Numbered from the stretch's first letter, positions 34,765 to 44,582 are shown. The stretch: DNA of 64,000 nucleotides from Actinomyces dentalis DSM 19115 (GCF_000429225.1 NZ_AUBL01000007.1:39345-103344); one strand, 5' to 3'. Translations and numbers: made by a program. Notes: generated by a model from the letters alone, not told the origin.

Positions 34765-37163
34765 AGATGCTGAGGATGGGCCCCACGCCCCTGCTGATCC
34801 GCCGCGACCTGCGCCGGCACCGGGCGCTGGCGGCGGCCGTCGTCGTCCTGTCCGTCATGGTCGGGTTCCTGGGCAACACCGCCGTCGTGCTGCTCGAGCA
34901 GTTCCCGCGCCAGACCGAGATCCTGGCCCGGCGGTGGCATACGGCCGATGCGATCTCCGTCTTCCCCACGACCCGCGCGCCCGCGGAGCTGGAGCGGATC
35001 GTCCGGGCCGACCCCTCCGTGACCGGGGCCGAGGCCTCCCGCACCCTCGTCGACAAGATCTCGGTGCCCTTCAACGGGCGCACGCTCAGCGTCATGGCCG
35101 CCGTGTGGGACGCGGACGACCCCGGCGACCTGGGGCGCCGCACGATCACCGCCACCGCCCCGACGGCGGTGGAGCGCCCCGTGTGGATGCCCGACCTGCT
35201 GCGCGCCGTCGGCGGCTACAGGGCCGGCGACACCATTGAGATCACCACCCCGGCCGGGCCGGAGACCTTCCACATCCAGGGCTTCTTCGAGGACTCCTAC
35301 TTCGGCGTCCCCGGCCTGCAGATCCTGGGGATCGGCCTGCCGACGGCGGACTTCGAGCGGGCCTGGGCCGCCGCCGCCGAGCCGGGCGCGCACGGCCCCG
35401 GGTCCTTCCCCGGCGCCGCGCGCGCGACCCTGGTCGAGGTCGACGCCGCGAGCCCCGCCGAGGCCGCCGCGCTGCTGGAGGACCTGGTGGAGGACCAGAT
35501 CGACCGGACCAACCCGATGGCCCCCTTCAACCTGACCGTGGACCTGGAGGTCCTCTCCACGGCGACCTCGATCCCCTCGGGGATCCTCGGGGCGATCCTG
35601 ACCGCGACGGCGCTGCTCATCACCCTGGTCGCCGTCCTGGTCATCCGCTCGACGCTGCGCTCCATACTCGCCCGCGACCTGCCGGCCCTGGGGGCGCTGC
35701 GGGCCTGCGGCTTCACCTCCGGGGCGGCGGCGCGCTCACTGACGTGGTGCTTCGGCGGCCTGGCCCTGCCGGCCGCCGCGGCGGGCGCCCTGGGCTCCTA
35801 CGCGGCCATGCCCCTGTTCACCTCCCTGGTCAACTCCCAGTCGGGCACCACGTGGACGGCGGACTTCTCGTGGACGGGGCTGATCCTGACCAGCGGGGTC
35901 GTGACGGCGGTGGTCCTGGCCGTCAGCGCCCTGACCGTGCGCCGGCTCAAGCGCACCACGACCGTCGACATGCTGCGCGGCGGGCACCGCGCCCACTCCT
36001 TCCGGCGCTCGCCGCTGCCCCTGACGACGACGCCCGGCCCGCTGTCGGCGGTGCTCGGCGCCGGTCAGGCGCTGCAGAGCCTGCGCCGCTCGATCACGGT
36101 GGCCCTCACCGTCGCCGTGGCCAGCGCGGTCGCCGTGTCGGTCCTGGGCCTGACGTCCGCGCTCCTGGGGGACGAGGACCGCACCCTGCGGCTGATCTCC
36201 GGCGAGATCGAGGACCTGGACGTGCACATGAGCGCCGGCGCGGACGCGGCCGGGGCGCGCAGCCGCGTTGAGGCCGTCGACGGCGTGGCGAACGCCTACC
36301 CCTTCGTGGCCATCACGCCCGAGGTCGACGGCCGGGAGACCCTCTTCCTGGGCGTCGACTCCGACGCCGACTTCCGCTTCGATCCCGTGCGCGAGGGCAG
36401 GTACCCGGCCGGCGAGGACGAGATCGTCCTGGGCGCCGGCCTGGCCCGCTCCCTGGGCCTGGAGGTCGGGGACACGTGGAGTGTGAACGTGGGGGACCGG
36501 CGGGTGAGCTTCCTGGTCACGGGCCTGGCCACGGGCTGGCGCCAACTCGGCCGGTTCGCCTACGTCACCCTGGCGGGAGCGCGGCGCATCGACGCGCAGA
36601 GCCCCGCGGCGCTGGCGGTCAACCTCGTCTCCCCGAAGACCCCCGGCGAGAGCGCGCGGGTGTCCGAGCGGATCCGCGCGGCCCTGGGCGAGGACGCGTT
36701 CGTCATCCACGACCAGCGCGAGGCGGTCCTGCTGTCCCTCGACGGCTACCTGTCGGCCGTGCCCGTCATGGCGGCGCTGGTCGGCTCCTTCAGCGCCGTG
36801 ACGATCCTCATGGTGGTCGTCCTCGTCGTGGGGACCCTCCTGCGCGAGGAGCGCCGCTCCCTGGGGGTGCGCAAGGCCCTGGGCTTCACCCGCCGGCAGC
36901 TGGGCGCCCAGCTCCTGTGGACCGTGCTGCCCCCGGTGATCGCGGGGACGACGGCGGGCGCGGCCGTGGGGGCGCTGACCCTCGGGCCGTTCATCGGCGC
37001 GATCCTGCGGGTGGTGGGGCCGCTCGGGGCCGACGCGCGGGTCCCGCCCGCCCTGTGGGCCGGAATCCCCGGGGCCGTCGTGCTCGTGGCCGGGCTCGTC
37101 GTGACGGCCCTGTCCCTGCGGATCCGGCGCATCTCGACCCACGAGCTCGTGGCCCAGGGCTGA
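34761..37163 (+). CDS. FtsX-like ABC permease, double FtsX domain
   Basis: 800 residues from GTG 34761 (ATG 34767 possible). TM1 near 24-46, a large extracytoplasmic domain, three TM segments about residues 270-410 (first FtsX domain with IRSTLRSILARDLPALGALRACGF), a further TM at about 450, a second extracytoplasmic domain, and three C-terminal TM segments with LREERRSLGVRKALGFTRRQLG (second FtsX domain). It ends with RRISTHELVAQG. Functions with the ATPase upstream to export or relay for peptide, lipid or antibiotic stress under the adjacent two-component system. Confidence 0.92.
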   Translation: MKMLRMGPTPLLIRRDLRRHRALAAAVVVLSVMVGFLGNTAVVLLEQFPRQTEILARRWHTADAISVFPTTRAPAELERIVRADPSVTGAEASRTLVDKISVPFNGRTLSVMAAVWDADDPGDLGRRTITATAPTAVERPVWMPDLLRAVGGYRAGDTIEITTPAGPETFHIQGFFEDSYFGVPGLQILGIGLPTADFERAWAAAAEPGAHGPGSFPGAARATLVEVDAASPAEAAALLEDLVEDQIDRTNPMAPFNLTVDLEVLSTATSIPSGILGAILTATALLITLVAVLVIRSTLRSILARDLPALGALRACGFTSGAAARSLTWCFGGLALPAAAAGALGSYAAMPLFTSLVNSQSGTTWTADFSWTGLILTSGVVTAVVLAVSALTVRRLKRTTTVDMLRGGHRAHSFRRSPLPLTTTPGPLSAVLGAGQALQSLRRSITVALTVAVASAVAVSVLGLTSALLGDEDRTLRLISGEIEDLDVHMSAGADAAGARSRVEAVDGVANAYPFVAITPEVDGRETLFLGVDSDADFRFDPVREGRYPAGEDEIVLGAGLARSLGLEVGDTWSVNVGDRRVSFLVTGLATGWRQLGRFAYVTLAGARRIDAQSPAALAVNLVSPKTPGESARVSERIRAALGEDAFVIHDQREAVLLSLDGYLSAVPVMAALVGSFSAVTILMVVVLVVGTLLREERRSLGVRKALGFTRRQLGAQLLWTVLPPVIAGTTAGAAVGALTLGPFIGAILRVVGPLGADARVPPALWAGIPGAVVLVAGLVVTALSLRIRRISTHELVAQG

Positions 37164-37300
37164 AGGGCCGCCCTCGGCCCGGCCCGGGCCGCCGGCGCCC
37201 GACGGCGCGGCTCCCTCGGCCCTCCCGCGGGCGAGGGGGCCGCCCGGTCGGGGCGGGCGGCGCGGGATTGGTCTCGGCCGGCCCTCCCGCGGGGAGGCGC

Positions 37301-38074
37301 TCACACCTCGTGGAACTCGACGGCCACGCCCGCCGCCCGCAGATCGGCCACCGTATCGGGGTCGACGTCGGTGGTGGTCAGGAGCGCGTCGAGGTCCCCC
37401 AGGTCGCCGAAGCGGTAGGTCGAGGACCGGGTGAGCTTGCGGGGCGCGGCGGGCATGAGGCGCCTCGCCGAGGAGGAGATGATGGCGGCCTTCATGGTCG
37501 CGTCGTCGTCCTCGACGCACGTCAGCCCGCTCGCGAGGGACGCGGCGCAGGCGCCCAGCACGCCGACGTCGGCCCGGAAGCGGCGCACGGCGTCGACCGC
37601 GGTGGCGCTGAGCATGGCCAGGGTGTCGGTCTGGACGATGCCGCCGGGAACGCTGACGACGGGACCGGGGGTGCGGGCGAGGTCGGCGGCGGCCCCCGCC
37701 GACAGGCACAGGACCCTGATCCTCCTGCCGACGAGCTCCTGGGCCACCAGGTCGCAGGTGGTGCTGTTGTCGATGATGACGCTCTCGCCGTCGCAGATCA
37801 TGGCCGCCGTGGCGCGGGCGAGGACCCGCTTGACCTCCAGGTCCTCCGTGCGGCGCAGGGCGATCGGCTGGGGCTCGCCGCGCAGGGGCGCGCGCAGCGC
37901 GCCGCCGTGCACCCTCGTCACCAGCCCCTCGCGGGCCAGCTCGGTCAGGTCGCGGCGGATGGTCACCGCGGACACGTCCGTCAGCCGCCCCAGCGCGGTG
38001 ACGCTGATGGCGGTGGTGGGGGACAGGACGCGCAGGATGCGCCGTTGACGCTCGGTGGGGGAGAAGGTGCTCAT
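37301..38074 (-). CDS. DeoR/GlpR-family transcriptional regulator
   Basis: 257 residues from ATG 38074 (GGAG 6 nt upstream). Winged helix at 8-60 (TERQRRILRVL, SVTALGRLTDVSAVTIRRDLTELAREGLVTRVHGGA divided by the turn) and a DeoR sensor domain with VIIDNSTTCDLVAQEL, a sugar-phosphate isomerase-like fold. Such repressors sense phosphorylated sugars. No sugar genes are adjacent. A possible operator, GATGATC (38102-38108) with GATCATC (38137-38143), lies upstream of its start. Confidence 0.9.
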   Translation of the reverse strand: MSTFSPTERQRRILRVLSPTTAISVTALGRLTDVSAVTIRRDLTELAREGLVTRVHGGALRAPLRGEPQPIALRRTEDLEVKRVLARATAAMICDGESVIIDNSTTCDLVAQELVGRRIRVLCLSAGAAADLARTPGPVVSVPGGIVQTDTLAMLSATAVDAVRRFRADVGVLGACAASLASGLTCVEDDDATMKAAIISSSARRLMPAAPRKLTRSSTYRFGDLGDLDALLTTTDVDPDTVADLRAAGVAVEFHEV

Positions 38075-38143
38075 GAGTGCCTCCGGGGCGGACGTGAGAA
38101 GGATGATCACTTCTCGTGCAGACGAAGGATGGAGACGATCATC

Positions 38144-38275
38144 ATGCTCGTCACCGGTGCGCGTCGCATCGGTAAGGCCGTCCGCGCCCGCTTCGACCTC
38201 CCGCGAGGCGTGACGCGCACCCGGGTGCCGCCGCCGACCAGTCGGTCTAAAATCGCCGCCCGTGAACACCCCTGA
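38144..38275 (+). pseudogene. Possible short-chain dehydrogenase remnant
   Basis: A 43-codon frame starting MLVTGARRIGKAVRARF resembles the TGxxxGIG nucleotide-binding start of short-chain dehydrogenases and then loses similarity. GGAG lies 9 nt upstream, but the frame runs into the start of the next gene. It may be a chance frame. Confidence 0.2.
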
Positions 38276-39050
38276 TCGTCCTCCCGCCGGCATCCGACGG
38301 CGCCTGCGCCGCCCCGTCGCCCTCGCCCAGGCCCTCATCGCCCGGCGCACCGTGCACCTGGCCCCCGAACCGCCCGGCGAGCGCCGCGGCGTCGTCTCGC
38401 CCGCCGGGACGGCCTCGCCCGCCGGAACCGGCCGCGCGCGCGAGGCCGGGGAGCCACTGAGCCTGGCCGCCGTCGGCGACTCGCTCGTGGCCGGCTCGGG
38501 GGTCGACGCCCAGGACCAGGCCCTCGTGCCCCGCGTGGCCCGCAGGGTCGCGGCCCGCACCGGGCGCGACGTCGAATGGGCCACCCACGCCAGGCTCGGG
38601 GCCACCATGCGCCGCGTGCGCTACCGCTTCCTGCCCGAGGTCGACGGCGCCGACCTGCTCTTCGTGTGCGCCGGCTCCAACGACCTCATGGCCCGCCGCA
38701 GCCTGGAGGAGTGGACCGAGGACCTGGACGCGGTCCTGGACGGCGCGGTGCGGCGCGGCCGCCACGTCGTGGCCTGCAGCTCCGGCCAGCTCTACCGCAG
38801 CCCCGCGCTCATGGCGACCCTGCGCTCCGTCCTGCGCGAGTGGACCGACATCCAGACCGAGGCCTCCGCCGCCATCTGCGCGCGCCGCGGCATCCCCTTC
38901 GTCGACGTCGCCCACTGCGACCTCGACGAGGGCTTCTGGGCCGCCGACGGCTTCCACCCCTCCGCCGCCGGCTACGAGATGGCCGCGGGCATGGTCGCCC
39001 GGGCCATGCTCGACGCGCTCGCGGCCGGCGCGCCGGACCCCGCCGTCTGA
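38262..39050 (+). CDS. SGNH/GDSL-type esterase
   Basis: 262 residues from GTG 38262. Block I AVGDSLVAGSG (nucleophile Ser about residue 72), an ATHARLGAT segment (block II area), block III CAGSNDL and block V DGFHPSAAGY with the catalytic Asp and His. A basic N-terminus and no clear signal peptide imply a cytoplasmic or cell-associated hydrolase. TAAAAT at 38248-38253 is 8 bp before the GTG, suggesting a leaderless transcript. Substrate unknown. Confidence 0.88.
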   Translation: MNTPDRPPAGIRRRLRRPVALAQALIARRTVHLAPEPPGERRGVVSPAGTASPAGTGRAREAGEPLSLAAVGDSLVAGSGVDAQDQALVPRVARRVAARTGRDVEWATHARLGATMRRVRYRFLPEVDGADLLFVCAGSNDLMARRSLEEWTEDLDAVLDGAVRRGRHVVACSSGQLYRSPALMATLRSVLREWTDIQTEASAAICARRGIPFVDVAHCDLDEGFWAADGFHPSAAGYEMAAGMVARAMLDALAAGAPDPAV

Positions 39051-39071
39051 GCCCGGCCCGCCGGCCTCACT

Positions 39072-40079
39072 TCAGTCCCAGGGCAGGCCCACCAGCTTGC
39101 CCCGGCGGGCGCCGGAGGCCATGTCCCGCTGCGCGTCCACGATGTCCTCCAGCGAGTAGGCGTGCACCGGCAGCAGCTCCAGGGCGCCGGCCGCGATCCG
39201 GTCCAGCACCCGCTGGAGCTCGGAGGCGGGCAGGTCGGAGGACTGGCCGGAGTAGGCGGTCAGGCGCACCCCGTTGGGGATCCAGTCCATGGGGTAGAAG
39301 TCCGGGATCGTCCACGAGTCCGACAGCATGCCGGTGAAGCAGACGACGCCGCCCGGAGCCGTCGCCCGCAGCGAGTCCCGCAGGGTGGGCGCCCCCACGA
39401 GCTCCAGGACGCCGTCGACCCCGCCCGGCACGAGCCCGCGCACCCGCTCGGCGATCCGGCCGTCGTCGAGCACCGGCTCCACGCCGCGCGAGGTCAGCAG
39501 CTCCAGTCCCGCCTCGCGCCGGGAGGTCGCCAGGACGCGGCAGCCGCGCTCCGCCGCGAGCGCGGCCGCCGCCAGCCCGAGGGCCGAGGTGCCGCCGCGC
39601 ACGAGCAGGCTCTTGCCGCCGTCGTACGCGTCCAGGCCGGTGGTCAGCGACCCGTAGGCGGTCTGGAGGGTCTCGGGCACCGAGCCGATGACCGGCCACG
39701 GCAGGTCGCAGGAGAAAGTGAGGACCTGGGCGCGGGGCACGACGACGTACTGGGCGTAGCCGCCGTCGAAGGTCCGCCCCATCCCGCCCATCATGGTGGC
39801 CGCCTGGGTTCCGGGGGCGAGCTCGCCCGCCGGGTCGAGGTCGATCACGCCGGCGGCCTCGATGCCCAGCACCCGCGGGTAGGTCATGCCCTCGGCCTGG
39901 CCGGTCACGCTGTGGTACTCGCTGCGGTTGAGGCCGAAGGCCATGACCCTGATCCTGACCCAGCCCTCGGGCGGGTCGGGGACGGGCAGGTCCTTCACCC
40001 GCAGGTTGTCCAGGCCCGGTGCGCTGAGCACGGCGGCGCGCATGGTGGCGGGGGCGGTTCGGGTCGTGGGGGTGGTCAT
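39072..40079 (-). CDS. Zinc-independent MDR-family oxidoreductase
   Basis: 335 residues. GroES-like domain (MRAAVLSAPGLDNLRVKDLP, NRSEYHSVTGQ) and Rossmann domain with LVRGGTSALGLAAAALA. The zinc-ligand cysteines of alcohol dehydrogenases are absent, so it belongs with quinone oxidoreductase-like members that reduce alkenals or quinones with NADPH. Its start overlaps the PadR-type regulator gene by ATGA; the regulator probably controls the pair. Confidence 0.9.
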   Translation of the reverse strand: MTTPTTRTAPATMRAAVLSAPGLDNLRVKDLPVPDPPEGWVRIRVMAFGLNRSEYHSVTGQAEGMTYPRVLGIEAAGVIDLDPAGELAPGTQAATMMGGMGRTFDGGYAQYVVVPRAQVLTFSCDLPWPVIGSVPETLQTAYGSLTTGLDAYDGGKSLLVRGGTSALGLAAAALAAERGCRVLATSRREAGLELLTSRGVEPVLDDGRIAERVRGLVPGGVDGVLELVGAPTLRDSLRATAPGGVVCFTGMLSDSWTIPDFYPMDWIPNGVRLTAYSGQSSDLPASELQRVLDRIAAGALELLPVHAYSLEDIVDAQRDMASGARRGKLVGLPWD

Positions 40080-40717
40080 GTCCGCTCCTGGTCGTCGGTG
40101 TCGGTGCTGCGGGGGCCGGCGCCGGCCTCGGCGGCGCCGGCGCTGACAGCGGTATCGGCATTGGCCTCGGCGGCATCGGCGCCGTCGGACAGGATCCGGC
40201 GCAGCCAGGCGATCTCCTCGCGCCTGGCCGCGGCGGCGATGAGGGTCATGCCGCGCCGGTAGGGATCGGGCTCGGCGGCGGTCCGACGGGGACGGCCGTC
40301 CCCGTCGTAGAAGAAGGAGGGCGGGCCGTCCTGGAGGATCTTCAGGCGGCGGCGCAGGACGGCGCGGCGCTCGGCGGCGTCGGGCAGGTGGGACAGGAAG
40401 GCCAGGACGCCGAGGAAGGCGGGCATGGCCTCCATCTCCTCCCGGGCGGGCGAGCGCAGGAGCTCGTGGAGGCGCTCGCGGCCGGCGTCGGTGATGGTCA
40501 GGATCCGGCGGGCGCGCCCGCCCGCGCCGGTCCGCGCGGTGCGGGTGATCAGGCCGGCCCTCTCCAGGCGGGCCAGGGCGGGGTAGAGGGCGCCCTCGGA
40601 CAGGCGGGCGCCGGGGCCGTCGAGTTCGGTGATCCGCCGCCGCAGTTCGTAGCCGTGGAGCGGGCCGTCGTCGAGGAAGCCGAGGATCTTGCGGTCGAGC
40701 ACCGACACAGCATACAT
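40076..40717 (-). CDS. PadR-family transcriptional regulator
   Basis: 213 residues from ATG 40717. The N-terminal winged helix has KILGFLDDGPLHGYELRRRI, LSEGALYPALARLERAGLI and a Gly/Arg wing, then a helical dimerisation domain typical of PadR subfamily 1. The last about 35 residues are Ala/Asp-rich. It diverges from the OpuC-like operon by 75 bp, and precedes the oxidoreductase it overlaps. Confidence 0.9.
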   Translation of the reverse strand: MYAVSVLDRKILGFLDDGPLHGYELRRRITELDGPGARLSEGALYPALARLERAGLITRTARTGAGGRARRILTITDAGRERLHELLRSPAREEMEAMPAFLGVLAFLSHLPDAAERRAVLRRRLKILQDGPPSFFYDGDGRPRRTAAEPDPYRRGMTLIAAAARREEIAWLRRILSDGADAAEANADTAVSAGAAEAGAGPRSTDTDDQERT

Positions 40718-40721
40718 CGAA

Positions 40722-40750
40722 TAGACATGATGGAGGTCCGCTGATACGGT
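40722..40750 (+). promoter_or_regulatory. Promoter for the betaine/choline ABC operon
   Basis: TAGACA (40722-40727), 17-bp spacer, TACGGT (40745-40750), 42 bp before the GTG of the ATPase gene, in the region shared with the divergent padR gene. Confidence 0.55.
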
Positions 40751-40792
40751 GAACGCGCGCCGCGCAACCGGCGGTGCTGGAAGGACGCCATT

Positions 40793-41761
40793 GTGATCAA
40801 CGAGACGACCGCCGCCACGGCAGTCGCCGCCCACCGCGCCCCCGTCATCGAGTTCGACGCCGTCACCAAGCGCTATGCGCCCCCGCCGGGGGCGCCGCGC
40901 CCGGACCGGCCCGCCGTCGACTCCTTCAGCGCGACCGTGCCCTCGGGATCGACCACCGTCCTGCTGGGCTCGTCGGGCTGCGGCAAGACGACCCTGCTGC
41001 GCATGGTCAACCGCATGGTCGAGCCCACCGGCGGGCGCATCCTGCTCGACGGCGAGGACGTCCTGGCGCGCGACCCGGTCGGGCTGCGCCGCTCCATCGG
41101 CTACGTCATGCAGAACGCCGGGCTGCTGCCGCACCGGCGGGTAATCGACAACATCACCCTGGTCCCGCGCCTGATCGGCACCGACGGGCGCCGGGCCGCC
41201 GAGCGGGCCCGCGAGCTGATGGACCTGCTGGGACTGGCCCCCGACCTCGCCCGCCGCTACCCCCACCAGCTCTCCGGCGGCCAGGCCCAGCGGGTCGGCG
41301 TCGCCCGGGCCCTGGCCGCCGACCCGGGCCTGCTGCTCATGGACGAGCCCTTCGGCGCCGTCGACCCCCTCGTGCGCCGCGAGCTCCAGCGTGAGCTCAT
41401 CCGCATCCAGGCCGAGCTTGCCAAGACGATCCTGTTCGTCACCCATGACGTCGACGAGGCCCTGGCGCTGGGCGACGAGATCATCCTCCTGCGCGACGGC
41501 GCCCGCATCGCCCAGAGGGGCAGCGGGGCGCAGCTGCTGGCCGATCCCGTCGACGACTTCGTCGTGCGCTTCCTCGGGCTCGACGACGCCGACCGCGCCC
41601 TTCACCTGGCGGAGGCGGCGGGCCGGCGCGTCGTTCTCGACGGCGCCGGGCGGGCCCTGGGGCGCCTGGCCGGGGGGCCGGGGGAGCCTTCGGGGCGCGC
41701 GGCGGCGCCCGCGGGGCGCCGGGGCGCCGGGAGCGCCGCGGAGCTGGGAGGGCGCCCATGA
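40793..41761 (+). CDS. ABC transporter ATPase, OpuCA/ProV-like
   Basis: 322 residues from GTG 40793 (GGAAGGA upstream). Walker A GSSGCGKTT, YVMQNAGLLPHR, LSGGQAQRVGVARAL, LLLMDEPFGAVDP and FVTHDVDEALALGDEI match quaternary-amine importers. The C-terminal region after residue 240 lacks recognisable CBS domains and is Ala/Gly-rich, so osmotic gating through CBS is not apparent. First gene of four overlapping genes (ATGA overlaps). Confidence 0.92.
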   Translation: MINETTAATAVAAHRAPVIEFDAVTKRYAPPPGAPRPDRPAVDSFSATVPSGSTTVLLGSSGCGKTTLLRMVNRMVEPTGGRILLDGEDVLARDPVGLRRSIGYVMQNAGLLPHRRVIDNITLVPRLIGTDGRRAAERARELMDLLGLAPDLARRYPHQLSGGQAQRVGVARALAADPGLLLMDEPFGAVDPLVRRELQRELIRIQAELAKTILFVTHDVDEALALGDEIILLRDGARIAQRGSGAQLLADPVDDFVVRFLGLDDADRALHLAEAAGRRVVLDGAGRALGRLAGGPGEPSGRAAAPAGRRGAGSAAELGGRP

Positions 41762-42426
41762 GCTGGGTCGCCGCCAATCTGCCGCTCATCGGCGACTACC
41801 TCGTGGTGCACCTGGCCCAGGCGGCCCCGGCGATCGCCGCCGCCCTGGTGCTGGCGATCCCCATGGCGCGCCTGGCCCAGCGGGTGCGCTGGGCGCGCGG
41901 CCCGCTGGTGACCGGCGCCTCCCTGCTGTACGCCGTCCCCTCCCTGTGCCTGTTCGTGGTGCTGCCCATCGTCCTGGGCACCAGGGTCTACGACCCCGTC
42001 AACGTCGTCGTCGCTCTGACCCTCTACGGCCTGGCGCTGCTCGTGCCCGCCTGCGTCGACGCCCTCGACAGCGTCGACGCCGACGCCGTGGACGCGGCCA
42101 CCGCCATGGGCATGGGGCGGGTCCGCCGCTTCCTGGCCGTCGAGCTGCCGCTGGCGGGGCCGGCCATCCTGGCGGGCCTGCGGGTGGTGACGGTCTCCAC
42201 GGTGTCCCTGACCACGGTGGGGGCGGTCCTGGGGGTGCGCAGCCTCGGCTTCCTGTTCACCGACGGGCTCCAGCGCAACCTGGGCGTCGAGGTCCTCACC
42301 GGGGTCGTGCTCACGGTGGCCCTGGCGCTGGCCCTGGACGCCCTGGTGCTGGTCGGCGGGCGCCTGGCCATGCCCTGGACGCGCCGGGCGGCCGCGAGCG
42401 CCCCGGCGGGGGAGGGGGCGCCATGA
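41758..42426 (+). CDS. ABC permease, OpuCB-like
   Basis: 222 residues, five or six TM segments, starting MSWVAANLPLIGDYLVVHL. It has the EAA-type loop VDAATAMGMGRVRRFLAVELPLAGPAILAGLR of betaine/choline permeases, seen as separate blocks MGMGRVRRF and ELPLAGPAI. Pairs with the second permease downstream; overlaps both neighbours by 4 bp. Confidence 0.92.
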   Translation: MSWVAANLPLIGDYLVVHLAQAAPAIAAALVLAIPMARLAQRVRWARGPLVTGASLLYAVPSLCLFVVLPIVLGTRVYDPVNVVVALTLYGLALLVPACVDALDSVDADAVDAATAMGMGRVRRFLAVELPLAGPAILAGLRVVTVSTVSLTTVGAVLGVRSLGFLFTDGLQRNLGVEVLTGVVLTVALALALDALVLVGGRLAMPWTRRAAASAPAGEGAP

Positions 42427-43100
42427 CCCACATCCTGGCCGCCCTGGCCTACATCCGGGACGCGGCGCACTGGACCGGCCCTCTGGGCATCGGCCGCCTG
42501 GCGGCCCAGCACGCGATCTACTCCCTGGCCGCGGTGGCCCTGGCCTGCGTCGTCGGGCTGCCGCTGGGGTGGTGGGTGGCGCACAGCGGACGGGGGCGCG
42601 ACCGGGTGGCCGCGCTCCTGGGGGCGGCCCGGTCCCTGCCCACCCTGGGGCTGCTCACGCTGTTCGGGCTGTGGCTCGGCATCGGCCTGGCCGCGCCCAT
42701 GCTCGCCTTCGTCGTCCTGGCCCTGCCCAGCGTCCTGGCCGGCGCCTACACCGGCGTCGAGGCGGCCGACCCCGTCGCCGTCGACGGCGCCCGCGCCTGC
42801 GGCATGAGCGGGCTCCAGGTCCTGACCCGCGTCGAGATCCCGCTGGGGGCGCCGCTGTTGGTCGGGGGGCTGCGCTCGGCGAGCCTCCAGGTGATCGCCA
42901 CGGCGACCCTGGCCGCCTACACGGGCGCCGGAGGGCTGGGGCGCCTCATGTTCCTCGGACTCAAGACGCAGGACTACGCCATGATGCTCGCCTCCGCGCT
43001 GCTGGTCATCGCCCTGGCCCTCGTCTCCGAGATCCTCTTCATCCTCGTCCAGCGGGCCGTGACCCCCGCCGGCGCGCGCCTCCGAAAGGAAACCCGATGA
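42423..43100 (+). CDS. ABC permease, OpuCD-like
   Basis: 225 residues, about six TM segments. EAA loop DGARACGMSGLQVLTRVEIPLG, with GMSG and EIPLGAP, and a late GLGRLMFLGLKTQDYAM motif as in choline/betaine systems. Overlaps the preceding gene (ATGA) and the binding-protein gene (ATGA). Confidence 0.92.
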   Translation: MTHILAALAYIRDAAHWTGPLGIGRLAAQHAIYSLAAVALACVVGLPLGWWVAHSGRGRDRVAALLGAARSLPTLGLLTLFGLWLGIGLAAPMLAFVVLALPSVLAGAYTGVEAADPVAVDGARACGMSGLQVLTRVEIPLGAPLLVGGLRSASLQVIATATLAAYTGAGGLGRLMFLGLKTQDYAMMLASALLVIALALVSEILFILVQRAVTPAGARLRKETR

Positions 43101-44137
43101 TCCCCCACGACACCTTTAACATCCACGCCCCCGGCCACCTCGGCGCCGGCGGCGCGCTCGACTCCCGCGGCGCCACCGGTTCCCGCCCTGCCCGGCGCCC
43201 GCCGTCCCCGCACCCCCTGTCCCGGCGTTCCCTCCTGGGCGGGGCGGGGACCCTGACCCTGGCCTCGGCGCTGGCCGCCTGCGGCGGCGGGGGCGACCCG
43301 TTGGCTCGGGACGGCGCCTCGGCCGCGGGCGCCGCCGGCGCGATCGTCGTCGGCAGCCAGCAGTACTACTCCAACGAGATCATCGCCGAGCTCTACGCCC
43401 AGGCGATCGAGCACGCGGGCCTGACCGTGACCCGCCAGTACCAGATCGGCCAGCGCGAGATCTACCTGCCCGAGCTGGAGTCCGGGGCGATCTCCGTTCT
43501 GCCCGAGTACGGCGGCAACCTCCTCCAGTACTACGCCAAGGACACCGGCGCGACCGACACCGACTCCATCCTCAAGGCCCTGGCCTCGGCCCTGCCCGCG
43601 GGGCTGACGGTGCTGGACGCCGCCGCGGCCACGGACCAGGACTCCTACGCCGTCACCGGCGACAGCGCCCAGAAGAACGGGCTGGCCTCGATCGCCGACC
43701 TGGCCAAGCTCGGGCGGACCGTGAAGGTGGCCGCGAACTCCGAGTTCGCCACCCGCCCCTACGGGCCCGAGGGCCTCAAGCGGGTCTACGGCGTCGACGC
43801 CGAGGTCACCCCGGTGGAGGACTCCGGCGGCCCGCTGACCGTCGAGGCCCTGACCAAGGGGGACGTCGACGTCGCCGACATCTACACCTCCAGCCCCGCC
43901 ATCGGCGACAACGGCCTGGTCGTCCTCCAGGACCCCCAGAACCTCGTCCTGCCGCAGAACGTCGTCCCGCTGGTGTCGGAGAGCCTCAATGCGAAGGCGG
44001 TCCAGGCGATCAACGCGGTCCAGGCCGCGCTCACGGCCGACGAGCTGCGCGCGCTCAACAAGCGCTCCACCGGCGAGCAGCTCGACTCCGCCACGATCGC
44101 GAAGGACTGGCTGACCGCTCAGGGCATGCTCGCCTGA
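43097..44137 (+). CDS. Glycine betaine/choline-type substrate-binding lipoprotein
   Basis: 346 residues from ATG 43097 (AAAGGAAA 6 nt upstream). The leader has SRRSLLGG, a twin-arginine pattern, then a hydrophobic stretch and the lipobox LAAC (Cys about 60), so export by Tat with lipid anchoring is likely. The mature part shows VVGSQQYYSNEIIAELYAQ, the OpuAC-type fold, with GDVDVADIYTSSPAI and LVLPQNVVPLV near the end. It delivers quaternary amines to the two permeases encoded upstream. Confidence 0.92.
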   Translation: MIPHDTFNIHAPGHLGAGGALDSRGATGSRPARRPPSPHPLSRRSLLGGAGTLTLASALAACGGGGDPLARDGASAAGAAGAIVVGSQQYYSNEIIAELYAQAIEHAGLTVTRQYQIGQREIYLPELESGAISVLPEYGGNLLQYYAKDTGATDTDSILKALASALPAGLTVLDAAAATDQDSYAVTGDSAQKNGLASIADLAKLGRTVKVAANSEFATRPYGPEGLKRVYGVDAEVTPVEDSGGPLTVEALTKGDVDVADIYTSSPAIGDNGLVVLQDPQNLVLPQNVVPLVSESLNAKAVQAINAVQAALTADELRALNKRSTGEQLDSATIAKDWLTAQGMLA

Positions 44138-44286
44138 GCGGGCGCTCTCCCCTTCCCCCCTCGCGGGATCGTTCGTTGTGCGCCGAACTCCGGTGTGGGC
44201 TCCGGGGCGCCTCCGACCGACCTGAGGTCCTGCGCGATGCGGGCTACTCGGTGACGTCGGTCCCGCGCGTCCTGCAGAGCCGGTTT

Positions 44287-44408
44287 TGGCGCTCCGGGAG
44301 GATCGTTCGCCTCGGCACTCCGGACGGGCCCGGCGGTTTCCGCATGATTCCGCGGTTCTCGCAGACCCGCTACCGGGGCGGGGGCCGAACGTTCCTCCCG
44401 GAGCGCCA
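44287..44408. repeat. 23-bp inverted repeat with 76-nt spacer
   Basis: Arms 44287-44309 and 44386-44408 (TGGCGCTCCGGGAGGAtCGT and complement) match at 22 of 23 positions. Spacer length equals that of 2564-2687. It lies in the 603-bp gene-free gap between the betaine operon and folA. Confidence 0.65.
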
Positions 44409-44582
44409 TTTCTCGCTCCCGCGCCTCCCCGCACCCCTCCCACGCCTTCCGAGCGAGTGAAGGATGGGGGTGATGGGACAATCGGGACGCATGGGATGGA
44501 GTCGGGGATCGATCCGAGACGGGCGGGCGCTATGGGAGCCTCCCCGGCGGCTCCCGACCGGGAACGGGGCGACGTCGGGCCG